Shown: in pieces, positions 8,435 to 17,578 of the stretch | Numbering within the stretch: position 1 is the first letter of the stretch | How the letters are laid out: the number at the start of each line of letters is the position of its first letter | Assembly: GCF_030848495.1 (NCBI RefSeq) | Contig: NZ_JAVDDT010000002.1 | Span: 62,001 to 126,000 of the forward strand | From: Natronospira bacteriovora | GTDB lineage: Bacteria; Pseudomonadota; Gammaproteobacteria; Natronospirales; Natronospiraceae | Length of the DNA: 64,000 nucleotides | Direction of reading: 5' to 3' | The notes under the pieces: generated by a model | The model's database searches: none | What the model was told of the DNA's origin: nothing | What the model saw: only the letters and a program-made list of their open reading frames with translations | Made by a program: the position numbers and the translations under genes

Positions 8435-8965
8435 ATGAGCGTGAGCGATCTCAAGCAGGCATTGCCTGATTATGCCAAGGACATTCGACTGAATCTGTCC
8501 TCGGTGCTGAAGAAGGAAGGGGCACCGGGCCTGAGCCAGGAACAGGTGTACGGCGTCGCCGTGGCGTCGGCCTATGCCTCGGACAACGTGGACTTCGCCC
8601 GTCAGGTGGAAGCCATGGTGCAGGACGAGGTGGAGGAGGCCACCATCAATGCCGCCAAGGCCGCAGCCTCGATCATGGCCATGAACAATGTCTACTACCG
8701 CTTCCTGCACCTGGTCGGTGACGAGGAGTACGGTCGCATGCCGGCGAACCTGCGCATGAATGTCATTGGCCGTCCCGGTGTGGAGAAGACTGATTTTGAA
8801 CTCTATTCCCTGGCGGTTTCCGCCATCAACGGCTGCGGGCTGTGCGTGGAGAACCACGAAAAGGCTCTACGCAGGGCGGATGTCAGCCGCGAAGCCATCC
8901 AGAGTGCGGTGCGCATTGCTGCCGTGGTCAAGGCAGCGGCCACCACCACCCGCTACGCGGCCTGA
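8435..8965 (+). CDS. ahpD: Alkyl hydroperoxide reductase partner AhpD (carboxymuconolactone decarboxylase fold)
   Basis: AhpD is a thiol-disulfide adaptor that re-reduces AhpC. The 176-residue product carries the CxxC-x3-H motif NGCGLCVENHEK (Cys134, Cys137, His141), essentially the arrangement known from mycobacterial AhpD. I chose the ATG at 8435, which has GAGG seven bases upstream; a GTG directly before it is also possible. The physical link to ahpC supports a common redox role. Confidence 0.93.
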   Translation: MSVSDLKQALPDYAKDIRLNLSSVLKKEGAPGLSQEQVYGVAVASAYASDNVDFARQVEAMVQDEVEEATINAAKAAASIMAMNNVYYRFLHLVGDEEYGRMPANLRMNVIGRPGVEKTDFELYSLAVSAINGCGLCVENHEKALRRADVSREAIQSAVRIAAVVKAAATTTRYAA

Positions 8966-9255
8966 TTGACCGGGAAGCAGGAATCTCAGGAGCCCACCGA
9001 CGCGAATTCAGCGGTGGGCCACCTGCCAATTTTGGCCGACATGCGGTGCAAAAAATGGGACTGGGCGGCCATGCCGGGTGGTTGCGCCATTCGTATCCCG
9101 ATATTACAATTTCGTATGACTGCGTGGTTTTTACGCATCATCGATTTTGCATAATGCAGTCACAGCCCATTGTTCGGGGGGCGGTTTTCAATGGGTTGGG
9201 AGGGAATCAAGTGATTTCGGCTCCAACAGATATTTTACATAAGAGAGATCCCGCC

Positions 9256-10038
9256 ATGACTGACAACGGAAACCTCGCACGCGCACTGGCGACCTTCCTC
9301 CGCCCACTGGCGCGGCTGTTGCTCCGCAACGGCATGAGTTACAAGGCGTTTGCAGAACTGGCGAAGCGTGTCTTCGTGGAAGTGGCCCGTGACGAGTTTC
9401 GGATTCCCGGCCGCAAGCAAAGTGATTCCCGGGTCTCCGTCATTACTGGTCTTTCCCGAAAGGAGGTCAAACGGGTTCAGTCCGATGCTGCGCATCAGCC
9501 CGACAGTGAATTGCGCCTGCACAATCGGGCGGCACGTGTCATTCATGGCTGGGTCAATGATCCGGATTTTCAGGATCGAACGGGTGAGCCCGATCGCCTG
9601 CCCATGGAGAACGGTGGCCGCAGTTTCACCGCCCTGGTGCGGCGATACAGTGGTGATGCCCCGCCCCGTGCCGTGCTGGATGAACTCGATCGGGTGCATG
9701 CGGTTGAACGGCATGATGACGGCAGGCTGTCGTTGATTGCCCGGGACTACCGGCCACCAGCCGATGTCTCGCCGGAGAAGCTGGATTACCTGGCTGAAGC
9801 CATGGCCGGACTGATCAGCAGCGTGGACGGTCACTGGCAGAACGGCGAGCTGACCCATTTCCAGGGGCATGCCGCCGTGACTCTTTCATCGGAGGAACTG
9901 GCCGAGTTCCGTTCCCGGGCACGGATTGAAGGGGTCGAGCTGCTGGACAAGGCAAAAGCCTGGTTGCCGGCAACCTCGCAGGCGGCCGGCAAGGAGAAGT
10001 ATACGGCCGGCATCGTCCTCTACACCTACGAAAAATGA
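9256..10038 (+). CDS. DUF6502-family protein, possible DNA-binding regulator
   Basis: This is a 260-residue soluble protein. The N-terminal segment LLLRNGMSYKAFAELAKRVFVEVA and the following SDSRVSVITGLSRKEVKR match what I recall of the DUF6502 family and look like a helix-turn-helix (SYKAFAELAKRVF as one helix pair, VSVITGLSRKEV as the second). No function is established. The ATG at 9256 fits the conserved family start; upstream in-frame codons reach into the ahpD region and are not credible. The 290-base spacer before it holds an inverted repeat GCCCACCG...CGGTGGGC (8991-9019) and AT-rich sequence that may include a promoter. Confidence 0.75.
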   Translation: MTDNGNLARALATFLRPLARLLLRNGMSYKAFAELAKRVFVEVARDEFRIPGRKQSDSRVSVITGLSRKEVKRVQSDAAHQPDSELRLHNRAARVIHGWVNDPDFQDRTGEPDRLPMENGGRSFTALVRRYSGDAPPRAVLDELDRVHAVERHDDGRLSLIARDYRPPADVSPEKLDYLAEAMAGLISSVDGHWQNGELTHFQGHAAVTLSSEELAEFRSRARIEGVELLDKAKAWLPATSQAAGKEKYTAGIVLYTYEK

Positions 10039-10243
10039 TCTTCCAATGGTGGTGGGCCGGAGTGCGGCCCATCACCATGCCACCAATTCCCCGTTTTCCC
10101 GCCTCCATCTAGCAGGTATAGTCAGCTCTTTCCCGCCGGCTTTGTCAGGCATGGCCTGAAGTCACGGGCGGATTGGGGGTGCATGTGACGGCGACGTGCA
10201 TGAGCCCGCATCGTCAAGGATGTCGCAAGGGGAGCATTGTTCA

Positions 10244-12097
10244 ATGAGCGATACACAACGAACCGGGGTATTGGGACGCGTGCTTCGCGGATTCGACCTC
10301 ACCCGCCGGGTTGTCGTCAATCTGCTGTTCCTGATAGTTGTTCTGGTCATACTGGTGTTGGCCTTTTCGTCCCCGGACAAACCGGAAGTGGAGCGTGATG
10401 TTGCGCTGGTGCTGAACCCATCCGGTCTGCTCGTTGACCAGAAGTCGGGTACTGTGGTCGACCGGGCCATGGATCGCCTGATGGGTCAGGAACGGCCGGA
10501 GACTCTGGTCCGGGATGTGGTTCGCGCGATTCGCCTGGCCGCGGATGATGACCGCGTCAGCGCGCTGGTGCTGAATCTGAACAATCTCCACGGTGGTGGT
10601 CTCAGCAAGCTTCAGACCGTCGCCGATGAATTGAGTGCTTTTCGGGACACCGGTAAACCGGTCTACGCCCTCGGGGATCGCTTTACCCAGTCCCAGTATT
10701 TCCTCGCTGCCCAGGCCGACGAAATCTTCATGCATCCGGGTGGCATGGTGTTGCTGACCGGTTTCGAGACCTATCGCAATTACTACAAGGGCGCCATCGA
10801 CATGCTGGACGCGGAGTGGAATATCTTCCGTGTCGGTGAATACAAATCCTTCGTTGAACCCTACATGCGTGCGGACATGTCGGATGAAGACCGGGAGGCT
10901 CGCCTGACCTATCTGACCTCCCTGTGGGATGCCTGGCTGGAAGATGTGGCCGAGCGGCGTGGCATGGGGTCGGATGACATCCAGAATTACATCAACGGCT
11001 TCCCGGAGCGTCTTCAGGGGGTGGACGGTGATTATGCCCGTCTGACGCTTGAGCTCGGTCTGGTGGATGCCCTTCTCCCGCGCGACGCCATGCGGGATCG
11101 TGTCATGGAGGTCACCGGCAAGGACGAGAACAACGGCAGTTTCCGCCAGATCAGCATGGGCAACTACCTGGAAGCCATGGAGGATCGCAAGAAGCGTCGT
11201 CGTGGTGGCCAGATTGCCGTCATCCCGGCCGTGGGCCCGATCATGGATGGGTTTCATCCACCGGGCACCGTGGGTGGGGATTCAACGGCGGCTCTCATTC
11301 GTGAGGCACGACGCGATGATTCGGTGAAGGCCGTGGTTTTGCTGGTGGACAGCCCTGGCGGTTCTGCGTTTGCCTCGGACGTCATCCTGCGCGAGCTGGA
11401 ACTGGTGCAGGAGGCCGGCAAACCGGTGGTGGCTTCCATGGGCAGTGTTGCCGCCTCGGGAGGTTACTGGATTTCCATGGCGGCGGATGAGATCTGGGCA
11501 CACCCAACCACGGTGACCGGTTCCATCGGCATTCTTTCCATGTTCCCTACTTTCGAGGGCACCCTGGACAAGATCGGCATCACCACTGATGGGGTCGGTA
11601 CTACGGAGATGTCCGGCGCCTTCCGTGCCGATCGCACCATGGAAGAACCCATGCGCCGGATCCTCCAGCAGGGCATTGAGCACGGTTATCGGGAGTTCAT
11701 CGAGAAGGTGGCACATCACCGGGAAATGTCCCTCTCGGAAGTGGATGCCGTGGCACGTGGACGGGTCTGGAGCGGCGTGGACGCTCATCGTGCCGGCCTG
11801 GTGGATCATCTGGGTAAGCTGGAACAGGCCATTGAAAGCGCGGCCGCCTTAGCGGAACTGGATGAATGGCATGTCCGTTATCGCGAGCGCGAGCCCACGT
11901 GGCGAGAGCAGCTGATTGCGGATTTCCTCGGTGGCGCAGGTGCCGAAATGCTGGATTTCACCGAACGCCGCCTGCATCAGGCGCCCCATCGCCGGGTGCT
12001 GGAACAACTGCGACGGGATCTGGAACAGCTTGATGCTTTCAATGATCCCAACCATCTGTATTACTACTGTGATGCCTGCGTGATTCGGGATTACTGA
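10244..12097 (+). CDS. sppA: Signal peptide peptidase SppA, 67 kDa type (protease IV)
   Basis: SppA is an inner-membrane serine protease facing the periplasm that degrades cleaved signal peptides. The protein (617 residues from the ATG at 10244, with AAGGGGAG upstream) has one N-terminal membrane helix (VVVNLLFLIVVLVILVLAF) and two tandem ClpP-like domains. The catalytic dyad is visible: Lys201 in GEYKSFVEPYMR of the first domain and Ser405 in GSVAASGGYW of the second. The length is almost identical to E. coli SppA. A very strong terminator follows. Confidence 0.97.
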   Translation: MSDTQRTGVLGRVLRGFDLTRRVVVNLLFLIVVLVILVLAFSSPDKPEVERDVALVLNPSGLLVDQKSGTVVDRAMDRLMGQERPETLVRDVVRAIRLAADDDRVSALVLNLNNLHGGGLSKLQTVADELSAFRDTGKPVYALGDRFTQSQYFLAAQADEIFMHPGGMVLLTGFETYRNYYKGAIDMLDAEWNIFRVGEYKSFVEPYMRADMSDEDREARLTYLTSLWDAWLEDVAERRGMGSDDIQNYINGFPERLQGVDGDYARLTLELGLVDALLPRDAMRDRVMEVTGKDENNGSFRQISMGNYLEAMEDRKKRRRGGQIAVIPAVGPIMDGFHPPGTVGGDSTAALIREARRDDSVKAVVLLVDSPGGSAFASDVILRELELVQEAGKPVVASMGSVAASGGYWISMAADEIWAHPTTVTGSIGILSMFPTFEGTLDKIGITTDGVGTTEMSGAFRADRTMEEPMRRILQQGIEHGYREFIEKVAHHREMSLSEVDAVARGRVWSGVDAHRAGLVDHLGKLEQAIESAAALAELDEWHVRYREREPTWREQLIADFLGGAGAEMLDFTERRLHQAPHRRVLEQLRRDLEQLDAFNDPNHLYYYCDACVIRDY

Positions 12098-12117
12098 GTT
12101 ATTCGGTATGGCAAACC

Positions 12118-12238
<121 letters not shown>

Positions 12239-12271
12239 TCAACGTCTCTTTAGCTTCGGCGTTTCGGGGCG

Positions 12272-13546
12272 TTACTCAACCCCCATCTCCCTCAACGCCT
12301 CCCTCGCCTGACCGCCGGCATCCGATTCGGATTGGGCCGCTACCCGATAATGCTCGATGGCGGCTGCACGCTGGCCGGCGCGGCGCTCGATGTGGCCGAG
12401 CTGCAGGTGGGCGGTGGCGGTAGGCAGTAGTTCGAGGCTGCGATTGAGGGCCGCTCGGGCCTGGCTGTCGCGTTCCCGCTCGGCTTCGAGCAGGCCGATC
12501 ATCAGATGGTGATGGAAATAGCCGTCTTCCCGCCGGCGGGCCTCCTGATAGTGCTCCAGGGCCGTGTCGGTCTCGCCCCGCTGATGGTGGATGTCGCCCA
12601 CCAGGGCATGGAAGCGGGCTTCGCGGGGAACAGCATCACGGGCTTCACGGGCCAAGCGCAATGCCTGTCCGGTATCACCTTCACGCAGGCGTGAGCGGGC
12701 CTCACCGGCCTTGTCGTAGGCCGGTTTGTGTTCCCGCAATGTGGCCAGAGCCTGCTCGAAGCGCTCCCGGCCCCATTCGCCCTCACGCCCCAGGCGTGCG
12801 GCCGTGCGCTGGTTGGCCTGCACCCGCTCACGGGATGGAGGGTGGCTGGCGAACAGCCCTTCCAGCCAGTTCGGGTTGCGTCCTTCGGACAGCTGCACGA
12901 ATCGCTCCATAAGCTGTACAGCGCCGTCCGGGTGGTAACCGGCACGATGCATGTAGAGGGTGCCGAACTCGTCCGCTTCCAGCTCCGCGCTACGACTGAA
13001 GCGCTGGCCGATCAGGCCGGCACCGATCATGGCCGAGCCGACAATGGCTCCGGCATAGCGGCTGTCCGAACTGGCCGCGGCAATGGCGATGACACCGGTC
13101 TGCAGGAGGAGCTGGCGCTCTATCTGCTGGGCGCTGTGGCGTGCGGCGGAATGAACAATCTCATGGCCCAGCACGGCGGCCAGTTCCGCCTCGCTCTCGA
13201 ACTCGGTCAACAGGCCCCGGTTGATGGCAATCTTGCCGCCCGGCAGGGCCCAGGCATTGGGCACATCACTGTTGATGACCGTGAATTCGTAGGGCAGGCG
13301 AGGGCGGTCACTTTCCCGGGCCACCCGCTGGCCGACGCGGTTCACATAGCGAAGCAGTTCCGGGTCGACCTGATATTCCCCGCCCTGCATTTGCTTGAGC
13401 GGCGCGTAGTTCTGCTCGCCCAGTCGGATCTCCTCGCTTTCCGAGATCAACCGCAATTCCCGCTCCCCCGTCACCGGATTCACGGCGCAGGCGGTCAACA
13501 GCCAGGAAGTGAGCAACAAGAGGGCAGGCGTGCACAGTCGACGCAT
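12272..13546 (-). CDS. M48-family metalloprotease lipoprotein with TPR tail (BepA-like)
   Basis: This is a periplasmic zinc protease anchored as a lipoprotein (lipobox LLTAC near residue 20). The HEIVH motif (HExxH) supplies the zinc ligands and catalytic glutamate, and the later ELEADEFG supplies the third ligand. The C-terminal third is TPR-like (LVGDIHHQRGETDTALEHY and others). This is the architecture of BepA/YfgC, which serves outer-membrane protein quality control. I place the start at 13546, since GGAG lies eight bases upstream; the GTG two codons earlier is too close to it. The product is 424 residues. Confidence 0.9.
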   Translation of the reverse strand: MRRLCTPALLLLTSWLLTACAVNPVTGERELRLISESEEIRLGEQNYAPLKQMQGGEYQVDPELLRYVNRVGQRVARESDRPRLPYEFTVINSDVPNAWALPGGKIAINRGLLTEFESEAELAAVLGHEIVHSAARHSAQQIERQLLLQTGVIAIAAASSDSRYAGAIVGSAMIGAGLIGQRFSRSAELEADEFGTLYMHRAGYHPDGAVQLMERFVQLSEGRNPNWLEGLFASHPPSRERVQANQRTAARLGREGEWGRERFEQALATLREHKPAYDKAGEARSRLREGDTGQALRLAREARDAVPREARFHALVGDIHHQRGETDTALEHYQEARRREDGYFHHHLMIGLLEAERERDSQARAALNRSLELLPTATAHLQLGHIERRAGQRAAAIEHYRVAAQSESDAGGQAREALREMGVE

Positions 13547-13638
13547 GATCACATCTCCAGTGGGTGTTCGCCGATTCTAGCACCCGCCCTCATCACGCCA
13601 ATACAGGCCAGCGCACGGAGCAGACCCTCAATCGGGAA

Positions 13639-13665
13639 ACAAAAAACCGGCCAAAAGGCCGGTTT
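13639..13665 (-). terminator. Terminator on the minus strand, upstream of the M48 gene
   Basis: On the minus strand the stem AAACCGGCC / GGCCGGTTT with a four-base loop runs into TTTTTT. It probably ends transcription coming from kbl-tdh before the M48 gene. Confidence 0.8.
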
Positions 13666-13743
13666 CTATAATGCCGAAAAAGCGCCCTGACAACCGTCAA
13701 AGCCGCCTGCCGATTCACTCGAAAGCCGAAAAGCCGAAAAGCC

Positions 13744-13773
13744 GACAACGACAACGACAACGACAACGACACA
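13744..13773. repeat. Single arm of the GACAAC hexamer repeat (family C)
   Basis: Four exact GACAAC units (13744-13767) follow three copies of an AAAGCCG-type unit. This is the reverse complement of the GTTGTC...GGCTTT arm at 12154-12190, 1.6 kb away on the other side of the M48 gene. No facing arm is seen here. Confidence 0.75.
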
Positions 13774-13882
13774 AATGCGTCGGGAGCGTATTTGAACTCG
13801 TGCTTTGCACGAGGCCCCGACCGCAGGGAGGGGTGAGTCTCATGGATGAGACGAATAACGACAACGAGCGGCACTGCCTACT

Positions 13883-13910
13883 CAGCACTCAGAACTCAGC
13901 ACTCAGAACT
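13883..13910. repeat. Tandem 14-base direct repeat next to the tdh stop
   Basis: Two exact copies of CAGCACTCAGAACT sit seven bases from the tdh stop codon. No reverse-complement partner is present nearby. The remainder of this 370-base spacer holds the terminator and hexamer arm listed separately. Confidence 0.8.
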
Positions 13911-13916
13911 CAAACC

Positions 13917-14942
13917 TCACCCCCAATCCAGAACCACCTTTCCGGACTGCCCCGAGCGCATGATGTCAAAACCCTTCTGGTATTCATCCGCGCCCAGTTC
14001 ATGGGTGAGCACGGGGGAGATATCCAGGCCGGAATCCAGCATGGCCAGCATCTTGTACCACGTCTCGAACATTTCCCGGCCATACACGCCCTTCAGGAAC
14101 AGACCCTTGAAGATGACTTCGTTCCAGTCAATGGCGGTGTCGGAAGGTGGGATGCCCAGCAGGGCCACCCGGCCGCCATTGGTCATGGCGGAAATCAGCT
14201 GGCGAAAGGCAGGGCCGGCGCCGGACATTTCCATACCCACGTCAAAGCCTTCCTTCATGCCCATCTCGGACATGACCTGACGCAGATTTTCATTGCCCAC
14301 ATTCACCGTCCGTGTCGCCCCCATGGTTCTGGCCAGATCCAGGCGGTAATCGTTCATGTCGGTGACCACCACATGGCGGGCGCCGGCATGCTTGGCAATG
14401 CCGGCCGCCATCATGCCGATGGGCCCGGCGCCGGTGATCAATACATCCTCACCCACCAGGTCGAAGGAGAGGGCGGTGTGAGTGGCATTGCCGAAGGGAT
14501 CCAGGAAAGCCGCAATCTCGTCGGGCAGGGAATCCGGGAGGGGATAGGCATTTTCCGCCGGGATCACCAGGTACTCGGCGAAGCAGCCCGGGCGATTCAC
14601 CCCCACGCCCACGGTATTGGGGCAGAGATGACGACGGCCGGCCCGGCAGTTGCGGCAATGGCCGCAGGTGATATGGCCTTCACCGGAGACCCGCTGGCCC
14701 TTCTCATAACCTCGGACCTCGGAACCCATGTCCACCACTACACCGGAGAACTCATGGCCCACGGTCATGGGCACCGGAATGGTTTTCTGCGCCCACTCAT
14801 CCCAGTTGTAGATATGGATGTCCGTCCCGCAGATGGCGGTCTTCTTCACCTGGATGAGCAGATCGTTCGGCCCCGGCTCCGGCACCGGCACCTCTTCCAT
14901 CCAGATCCCTTCCTCGGCGTGTTTCTTCACCAGCGCGCGCAT
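13917..14942 (-). CDS. tdh: L-threonine 3-dehydrogenase
   Basis: This enzyme oxidises L-threonine to 2-amino-3-ketobutyrate with NAD+. The 341-residue medium-chain zinc dehydrogenase shows the catalytic site [24 protein letters not shown], the structural zinc cysteines [15 protein letters not shown] and the Rossmann motif GAGPIGMMA. It follows kbl on the minus strand, so both steps of threonine-to-glycine conversion are together. An AAGGA stands eight bases upstream of the ATG. The 240-base gap to kbl is unusually wide for this pair and is filled by a palindromic repeat. Confidence 0.97.
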   Translation of the reverse strand: MRALVKKHAEEGIWMEEVPVPEPGPNDLLIQVKKTAICGTDIHIYNWDEWAQKTIPVPMTVGHEFSGVVVDMGSEVRGYEKGQRVSGEGHITCGHCRNCRAGRRHLCPNTVGVGVNRPGCFAEYLVIPAENAYPLPDSLPDEIAAFLDPFGNATHTALSFDLVGEDVLITGAGPIGMMAAGIAKHAGARHVVVTDMNDYRLDLARTMGATRTVNVGNENLRQVMSEMGMKEGFDVGMEMSGAGPAFRQLISAMTNGGRVALLGIPPSDTAIDWNEVIFKGLFLKGVYGREMFETWYKMLAMLDSGLDISPVLTHELGADEYQKGFDIMRSGQSGKVVLDWG

Positions 14943-14973
14943 AAGTCATCCTTAATCGACATGTTGAAAACCT

Positions 14974-15171
14974 GGAACCACCGAAGACACCGAAAGAAAC
15001 AAAAGCATTAACGCAGAAAGCAATTCAAATGACGTTCACGCGGCAGGCGAACCGCCTCTCATCAGCCAGTTACTAACCTGAGACACAAAAAATTTCTCCG
15101 TGTTCTCTGCCTTCTCCGGGCTAAAGCGTTTCCTCTTTTTTTTCGGTGTATTCGGCGTCTTCGGTGGTTCC
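14974..15171. repeat. Palindromic repeat A1 (CACCGAAGA units) between kbl and tdh
   Basis: The arm 14974-14994 (GGAACCACCGAAGACACCGA...) pairs with 15151-15171 with one mismatch. The right side carries one more nine-base unit (TTCGGTGTA, 15142-15150). The 156-base interior shows no gene. It is one of three copies of the same arm type within 5.2 kb. Confidence 0.8.
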
Positions 15172-15182
15172 CATGTTTGCTC

Positions 15183-16379
15183 TTACTTGATGATACCCAT
15201 CTCACGGCCCACCTTGGCGAAGGCCGCCACCGCGCGATCCAGGTGTTCGCGGCTGAGGCCGGCGGACATCTGGGTGCGGATTCGGGCCTTGCCTCGTGGC
15301 ACCACGGGGAAGGAGAAACCAATCACGTAGACGCCTTCGGCAAGCAGGCGATCGGCCATTTCACTGGCCACCTTGGCGTCACCCAGCATCACCGGAATGA
15401 TCGGGGTCTCGCCGGGCAGCAGTTCAAAGCCGAGCTTCTCCATTTCCTGGCGGAAATAACGGGTGTTGTCCCACAGGCGTTCACGGAAACTGTCGTCGCT
15501 GGAGAGTATGTCAATCACGCGGATGGAGGTCTGGGCAATGACCGGCGCCAGGGTGTTGGAAAAGAGATAGGGCCGGGAGCGCTGTCTCAGCCACTCCACG
15601 ATTTCCTTTTTTGCCGAGGTGTAGCCACCGGAGGCGCCGCCCAGGGCCTTGCCCAGGGTGCCGGTGAGGATATCCACCCGGCCCATCACATCACAGTGTT
15701 CATGGGTGCCACGGCCGCCCTTGCCCAGAAAACCGGTGGCGTGACAGTCATCCACCATGACCAGGGCATTGTACTGGTCGGCCAGGTCACAGATGGTCTT
15801 GAGATCGGCGATGTAGCCGTCCATGGAGAAGACGCCATCGGTGGCAATCAGCTTGAAGCGCGCCCCCTGCTCGTCGGCTTCCTTGAGCTTGGCTTCCAGG
15901 TCCGCCATGTCGTTGTTGCGATAGCGGAAGCGCTTGGCCTTGCACAGACGAATACCGTCAATGATGGAGGCGTGGTTGAGCTCATCGGAGATCACCGCGT
16001 CCTCGGGGCCCAGCAGGGTCTCGAACAGGCCGCCATTGGCATCGAAGGCAGAGGGGTAGAGGATGGTGTCTTCCTGGCCCAGGAACTCGGATATCTTCTT
16101 TTCCAGGTCCTTGTGGATGTCCTGGGTGCCGCAGATGAAGCGCACCGAAGACATGCCAAAGCCATGCTCGTCCAGTGCCTGGTGGGCCGCCTTGACCAGT
16201 TCCGGGTGATTGGACAGGCCCAGGTAATTGTTGGCGCAGAGGTTGATGACCTGCTTGCCATCGGCCAGGGCGATTTCCGCCTCCTGCGGGGTGGTGATCA
16301 CCCGTTCGGCCTTGTACAGGCCTTCCTCGCGGAGCGTGTCCAGTTCCTTGCGGAGATGATCCAGGATGTCCGAGTTCAC
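15183..16379 (-). CDS. kbl: Glycine C-acetyltransferase (2-amino-3-ketobutyrate CoA ligase)
   Basis: Kbl is a PLP enzyme that splits 2-amino-3-ketobutyrate with CoA into glycine and acetyl-CoA. The 398-residue protein has [16 protein letters not shown], the cofactor segment [11 protein letters not shown] and the PLP lysine in [13 protein letters not shown]. Translation starts with GTG, supported by GGAGG six bases upstream. It is the first gene of the minus-strand kbl-tdh unit and diverges from the lipid-methyltransferase operon. Confidence 0.97.
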   Translation of the reverse strand: MNSDILDHLRKELDTLREEGLYKAERVITTPQEAEIALADGKQVINLCANNYLGLSNHPELVKAAHQALDEHGFGMSSVRFICGTQDIHKDLEKKISEFLGQEDTILYPSAFDANGGLFETLLGPEDAVISDELNHASIIDGIRLCKAKRFRYRNNDMADLEAKLKEADEQGARFKLIATDGVFSMDGYIADLKTICDLADQYNALVMVDDCHATGFLGKGGRGTHEHCDVMGRVDILTGTLGKALGGASGGYTSAKKEIVEWLRQRSRPYLFSNTLAPVIAQTSIRVIDILSSDDSFRERLWDNTRYFRQEMEKLGFELLPGETPIIPVMLGDAKVASEMADRLLAEGVYVIGFSFPVVPRGKARIRTQMSAGLSREHLDRAVAAFAKVGREMGIIK

Positions 16380-16465
16380 GTGCTGCCTCCGGATTGATTG
16401 AAAGGTTCCGGATTATAACAGTCCGGGTGCCTTCCCCGGCCAGCGGGGGAGTGGCGTGCAAAAAA

Positions 16466-16496
16466 TTGTAGCTGTTTTGTACAAATATTGTATAAT
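16466..16496 (+). promoter_or_regulatory. MerR-type promoter of the lipid-modification operon
   Basis: A -35-like TTGTAG (16466-16471) and a perfect TATAAT (16491-16496) are 19 bases apart. The 10-base dyad TTTGTACAAA (16476-16485) is centred in that over-long spacer. This geometry is typical of MerR-family control, where the regulator untwists the spacer. The neighbouring genes resemble targets of LitR/CarH-type (B12, light-responsive) MerR regulators, but no regulator gene is in the window. Confidence 0.6.
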
Positions 16497-16531
16497 AGGT
16501 GGCGAAAGTGAACTCGCCCTCTGGAGGCACC

Positions 16532-17578
16532 ATGCAATCGTTGATCACCCTGGTCGAGAAAGGCCTCATGCCGGATGTGCTTACCCGATTCGGCATCCGG
16601 CAACTGCTTCGAGAGCGGGCCGACCGTCAGCGTCCCAGCCAGGCCGAAACCCGCAGCGTGGCCATTGAACGCCTTCTGGCCGCCATGCGCGAAGGACCGA
16701 TCGCCGTCGCCACGGACAGCGCCAATGAGCAGCATTACGAAGTTCCCAGCGCCTTCTTCCAGCAGGTTCTCGGCCCTCACCTCAAGTACTCCTGCTGCCT
16801 GTGGGAGCCGGGTACGAGGGATCTGGCCCAGGCCGAGGCCGCCATGCTGGCCTTGTCCTGTGAACGGGCGGATTTGGCCGACGGGCAGGAGATCCTCGAA
16901 CTGGGCTGTGGCTGGGGTGCTCTCACCCTGTGGATGGCGGAACACTACCCCGCCGCCCGGATCACGGCACTGTCCAACTCGGCCTCCCAGCGGGCCTTGA
17001 TCGAGGAGCGCGCTCGTGAACGCGGCCTGGATAATCTCCAGGTCATCACCGCCGACATCAACGACTTCCAGACCGCAAAGCACTTTGATCGGGTGGTGTC
17101 CCTGGAAATGTTCGAGCACATGCGAAACTGGGGTGAGCTGACCCGCCGGGTGGGGCAATGGCTGCGGCCCGGGGGCAAGCTGTTCATGCATATCTTCTGT
17201 CACCGGGATTTCCCCTACTTCTTCGAAACCGATGGTGAGCGGGACTGGATGGCACGCCATTTCTTTACCGGTGGCCTGATGCCCTCCGATGAACTGCCCG
17301 CCCGCTTTCAGGATCACTTCCGTCTGCAACAGCGCTGGCGCGTGAATGGCCGTCACTACGCCCGTACCTGCGGTGCCTGGCTGGCCAACCAGGATGCCCG
17401 GCGCGGGCAGCTGATGCCGATCATGGAAGCCAGCTACGGCAAGAGGCAGGCCCGTATCTGGTTCAACCGCTGGCGCATGTTCTTCATGGCCAGTGAAGAA
17501 TTCTTCGGTTTCAGGAGAGGGGAAGAGTGGTGGGTCTCCCATTACCTCTTCCGCAAACCCGGGGAGGGTGAGCAATGA
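16532..17578 (+). CDS. Cyclopropane-fatty-acid-synthase-like SAM methyltransferase
   Basis: This 348-residue member of the CFA synthase family methylates or cyclopropanates membrane acyl chains. Visible motifs are HYEVPSAFFQQVLGPHLKYS, the SAM loop LELGCGWGALTLWMAEHYP and SLEMFEHMRNW. It lacks the extended N terminus of E. coli Cfa, so the exact product (cyclopropane, methyl or furan fatty acid) is open. The ATG at 16532 has GGAGG four bases upstream. Its stop overlaps the next ATG (ATGA), giving a coupled operon with a DUF1295 and a chalcone-isomerase-like gene. Confidence 0.88.
   Translation: MQSLITLVEKGLMPDVLTRFGIRQLLRERADRQRPSQAETRSVAIERLLAAMREGPIAVATDSANEQHYEVPSAFFQQVLGPHLKYSCCLWEPGTRDLAQAEAAMLALSCERADLADGQEILELGCGWGALTLWMAEHYPAARITALSNSASQRALIEERARERGLDNLQVITADINDFQTAKHFDRVVSLEMFEHMRNWGELTRRVGQWLRPGGKLFMHIFCHRDFPYFFETDGERDWMARHFFTGGLMPSDELPARFQDHFRLQQRWRVNGRHYARTCGAWLANQDARRGQLMPIMEASYGKRQARIWFNRWRMFFMASEEFFGFRRGEEWWVSHYLFRKPGEGEQ

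Noticed and set aside
13883-13910. Phage or integron attachment site
   Set aside because: The 14-base direct repeat is immediately tandem, no integrase is present and no tRNA is adjacent.
15177-16397. A plus-strand open frame of about 400 codons opposite kbl
   Set aside because: It is antisense to kbl, which has full family motifs including the PLP lysine, and its translation has no recognisable domain.
14943-16531. Glycine or other riboswitch controlling kbl-tdh
   Set aside because: The upstream region of kbl is only about 150 bases, mostly the divergent promoter, and I could not find the conserved glycine-riboswitch motifs. The kbl-tdh spacer is a palindromic repeat instead.
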